A DNA stretch of 64,000 bases from Azadirachta indica (taxonomy: Eukaryota; Streptophyta; Magnoliopsida; Sapindales; Meliaceae), in assembly GCA_022749755.1 (NCBI GenBank), contig CM040445.1:11119182-11183181 (forward strand), read 5' to 3'. Shown here piece by piece: positions 60,910-64,000 of this stretch; position 1 is the first letter of the stretch; the number at the start of each line of letters is the position of its first letter. The notes below the pieces were generated by a model. The model made no database searches, was not told the DNA's origin, and worked only from the letters and a program-made list of their open reading frames with translations. The position numbers were made by a program, and so were the translations under genes.

Positions 60910-61499
60910 TTAATTTTTGGTTTATTTGTTTAATATTTTCTAACTTTAATAATTTTTTGGTTGTCAGGAATTGTTGGATCAATTCTTAAGCAAAGTTGTC
61001 TTTTATCAATTTTTGTTTTAGAGAGAATCGAATGAGGTTGCTCTTTTTTTTTTTTTTTTTTCCTTTTTTTTAATGTATGGTCCCTACTTGAAATAGACCC
61101 TAAAAGGATAAAAAATTTAGTCTCAAATACTCTAATATTTTAATGTTAAAGATCCTAATTCATATAGTCCATGTGGAGGACCACTTGATGCAGTTAGTTT
61201 GATAACAATAGGTAGTAGCTTGACTTAGGCAGGGATAGGACAGCTTTTAGATAGTTGACAGTGGACCTCAACTTACATTTACAACTTTTTGGGACCACAA
61301 AAATGGGTAAACTAGTTTACAACATGTGGTTGATAAGAGATAAAATAAGAGATCAAATAATCTCAACTCTAAATAATAAAGAGACTCATGGTAAGTAATC
61401 TTGAATAAGGTTATGAGAGCCAATCTTTGCTTGTCACGTGTCATAGGTTTTTATCTCCTTTAAGATAAAAATAAAATATTTAAATTCATTCAAAAGTAA

Positions 61500-62135
61500 G
61501 AAGGAAGAAAAGGGAATTAGTGCAACTTTCCTTGGCCAATCACAAGTAAAGGAAGCTCCCATATAAATTTATGCTTGTCTCCATGTTGGAGGGAGGATTC
61601 TCTCTCAATCTTTTGAATCTTCTCTCTAAAACTCAAGAGTTTTTATCTTTTCTACGAGTTTATAGCATTTTTACTATGATTCATTACCCACATAGTTGTC
61701 TTTTCATGGTTATTCTACTATTTTCTACAATGTTGATGCTTTTCTCACTACATTAAATATCTTTTGTATTCTTTAAGTGATTCTCATGGTTATTTACTCC
61801 CTCACTTGTCTTTTTTTTTTTTTTTTTTTTTTTTTGTCTTTTTTCATATCCTTTTGACTATGTATTTTGTTTTAGGTGGAACGATTTTCTGGAGTCAAGT
61901 TAACCTGTTTAGCTGGGCTCTAAGATTAGTTGGGATTTAAGGAGAAAGATTGTGTTGTAGTTTCTCTAAAAATTTGTAAGTATACGTGGCAGTGTTTGCA
62001 GGCTTCATTGGGATAGATTTGTGCTAGTTTCGGGTGAAACTTGCTGAGTTTAGGCGTTGACTGTCCACCTTGCAACTAAATCATCCTATATTCCTCCTTA
62101 TCTAGGACAGTGAATTTTATTGCATCAATAGGTAT
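61500..62135 (+). mobile_element. Possible LTR-retrotransposon 5' LTR remnant
   Basis: GGCCAATCACA (near 61531) and ATATAAATT (near 61562) are followed by a pyrimidine-rich CTCTCTC segment. The stretch ends in TTGCATCA followed by ATAGGTATCATGAC, which resembles, at about 8 of 12 bases, the initiator-Met primer-binding site TGGTATCAGAGC. No gag or pol frame follows and no partner LTR was found, so the call is tentative. Confidence 0.25.
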
Positions 62136-62770
62136 CATGACACTAATTTTTGTTTCATAATTAGTCTGTAGATTAAAATATACATGTGTATATATAAGTT
62201 GGTTACCTCCCAAAAATCAACAAATAAATTTATTTGATTATATATTTATATATAGTTAGATATAGATGCTTCGGGGATACCACTCCTTCTCTATGCATTA
62301 ACAAAGTCATTGCCCATCTATGACACTAAATCAGATTTTCCATAAGAGTTGAGGCCTCTTGTTGCTAACTTTTTTTGTTTTGAGATCACAAAAATGAAAA
62401 CTATGGAAAATAAAATAAATAAATAAACAAAAATGAAATAAAATACTTTTTTTTTCAAATTAATTCTTAAGATTTTAGATCAAATTACAAAATGAACAAA
62501 TTTTGAAAACACACCTCTTCATTGAAAACAAAGACAATATAAAATCTTTTTGAATAATATTAATTACTTAATTACGATTTTAAAAAATAGATATGTTATA
62601 AAATATTTTTGAATAATAATATTTATTTAATTAGAAAATAGAAAAATACAATATAAAATCTTATTTGTAAATAATAAATAGCATTATTTGTTTAGTTACA
62701 ATTAAAAAAATACAAAATATGAAACCTTTTTAAATATTGAGAAAAAAAATACACAACAATAATTATGAAA

Positions 62771-62863
62771 AGGGCCCAACCGGGTTCAAATCGAACCGAA
62801 CCGGATTCAGTCCGGTGACTTCTTGATCAGCAGTCAAATGCTTTAGCACTGAGCTGTGGACTC
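62771..62863 (-). pseudogene. tRNA-Cys pseudogene
   Basis: The minus strand reads GAGTCCACAGCTCAGTGCTA, AAGCATTTGACTGCTGATCA, AGAAGTCACCGG, then about 21 extra bases, then GAACCCGGTTGGGCCCT. This matches plant tRNA-Cys(GCA) through the acceptor, D and anticodon arms. The anticodon position reads GCT instead of GCA, and the T arm is split by the insertion, so it is not a functional tRNA-Cys. Confidence 0.75.
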
Positions 62864-63727
62864 TTTTATTTCATAAAGTAATTTGTAGAAGGACTAAAAC
62901 ATATTAATATGGTTTTAATTTTAAACAATAAATTTAATGTACCTTTATTTTTAGCACACTATTAATTAAGTTATTGCTATCACCAAAACAATTTTTTATT
63001 GTTCTATTAAACTTAATTAAAATTTAGAAAAATAAAAAAAAATTTAATCAGACCATTCTTCATTTTAATATTCGCAAAGACTAATAATAATCGTTAATGT
63101 AATATTATTGTGTGCCCTCGATTTCAAATAAACATCATGATGTAATCAAATAAATAAGATTAAGATTATAATGAAACAAGGAATATAATACAGCTTTTAT
63201 TTAACTATTACATTTTAGTATTCTATTACTTCTATGACTAATTTGCTCTTTTTTTGACTAATATTTTATTTATATTTAAGTACACCTAGAATTTTCTTCT
63301 ACAAATTAAATCAAAGTAATACAATTTTGTTACTAAATTTGTTTTTAAAAAAAAAACATATAAAGCACTTAATTTCTTTTACAAGAGAAGAAATTATGGA
63401 AAGAATTAAGTGGAAAATTAACTGCCTTTAATTAGTAATTGATTCATTTGGCTTGTATCGCAATCAAATTTATTTTGTGAGATGCATGTAAAAATCGTGC
63501 AATCCTACAAAGACATATAAATCAACTTGTAAATTCTGATATATAGTAAGTACGGCAAGACGTATAGAATATGAAATTTAGAGTTTGAATCAAATTAATT
63601 AAATCACATATTGTCGTATTATATATACTTTCAAGTTCAACAATTAATGATAATAACTTTTAGATTTCGTGGACAATTTTGCCGCAGGTTTAATCTGTTG
63701 CGAAATAAAATTAATAGTTGTATTCAC

Positions 63728-63765
<38 letters not shown>
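63728..63765 (+). repeat. Compound microsatellite (AT)n(AC)n
   Basis: About 13 AT units run into six AC units. Intergenic. Confidence 0.85.
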
Positions 63766-63766
<1 letters not shown>

Positions 63767-64000
63767 TTTAAACATTAACTTTTTTTAAATTAAATTAACA
63801 GAGATAATAAAAATTAATTAAATTCGATATGTTTGGTCTAATTAAGTTGTGAGTTTAGTATACAATAAAATAAGTCGCTGTAATTAGTACAAAAATATGA
63901 GTATTAAGGGATAAATAGTAATAATATAAAGTACCATATATAAGTGATTATTTATTAATTAAACATATATGTTATGTTAAGTACTTATTATATTATTAAA

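Larger units (their letters stand above)
60910..64000. other. Terminal repeat-rich region
   Basis: No coding exon was recognised. Contents are a possible LTR-like segment (61500-62135), T runs (61042-61060 and about 61810-61835), a tRNA-Cys pseudogene (62771-62863) and a (AT)n(AC)n microsatellite at 63728-63765. Confidence 0.6.

Noticed and set aside
1..64000. CRISPR array, bacterial operon or organellar insertion
   Set aside because: No regular spaced repeats, no prokaryotic gene organisation and no plastid or mitochondrial gene order were seen.

Overview
This is a window of nuclear DNA from a flowering plant, almost certainly a eudicot. Every gene has plant-type introns that are AT-rich and mostly GT-AG. 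The protein families are plant families, and the intergenic DNA is very AT-rich, full of (TA)n microsatellites and miniature inverted-repeat elements. I cannot name the species. All gene models below were joined by eye from open reading frames, splice-site dinucleotides, reading phase and remembered family sequences. No alignment or search was run.

Layout, left to right. (1) 193-1085 minus: the first two coding exons of an MSI1-type WD40 histone-binding protein that runs off the left edge; it has an intron in its 5' leader and an E2F/bZIP-like promoter cluster. (2) 5115-7689 minus: a complete three-exon NAC transcription factor of the SOMBRERO/BEARSKIN root-cap clade. (3) 10695-11891 plus: a five-exon DCD-domain protein, divergent to the NAC gene. 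(4) 13358-15392 plus: a six-exon VPS9-domain Rab5 exchange factor with a GC-AG intron. (5) 16014-18084 minus: an eight-exon GT31 beta-1,3-galactosyltransferase. (6) 18.1-26.4 kb: a gene desert. (7) 26399-29458 plus: a five-exon NPF4.3/NPF4.4-like transporter. (8) 31094-32189: a broken SDH6-like fragment. (9) 32985-34588 and 35960-37811 plus: a tandem pair of GDSL lipases with the same exon structure. (10) 38894-40998 plus: a four-exon organellar RAD52-like protein. (11) 41.0-48.4 kb: a repeat-rich desert with a Mutator-like element and several hairpin MITEs. (12) 48850-52700 plus: a six-exon RRM protein of the ARP1 type with an apparent one-base insertion near its C-terminus. (13) 55567 to about 58410 plus: a decayed TAD3 (tRNA adenosine deaminase 3) gene, itself invaded by a hAT-like MITE. 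(14) 58.8-64 kb: transposon and repeat debris, including a PIF/Harbinger-like element, a 50-bp tandem array, a possible LTR fragment and a dead tRNA-Cys gene.

The genes are unrelated housekeeping, developmental and transport genes, as is normal for a plant chromosome. The points of most interest are the conserved-proline replacement in the NPF protein, the GC-AG intron, the frameshift in the RRM gene, the two decayed copies of otherwise essential genes (SDH6, TAD3), a Mutator-like element with recognisable target-site duplications, and a near-perfect 29-bp stem hairpin just after the TAD3 remnant. I found no bacterial-type system, CRISPR array or clearly new multi-gene system.
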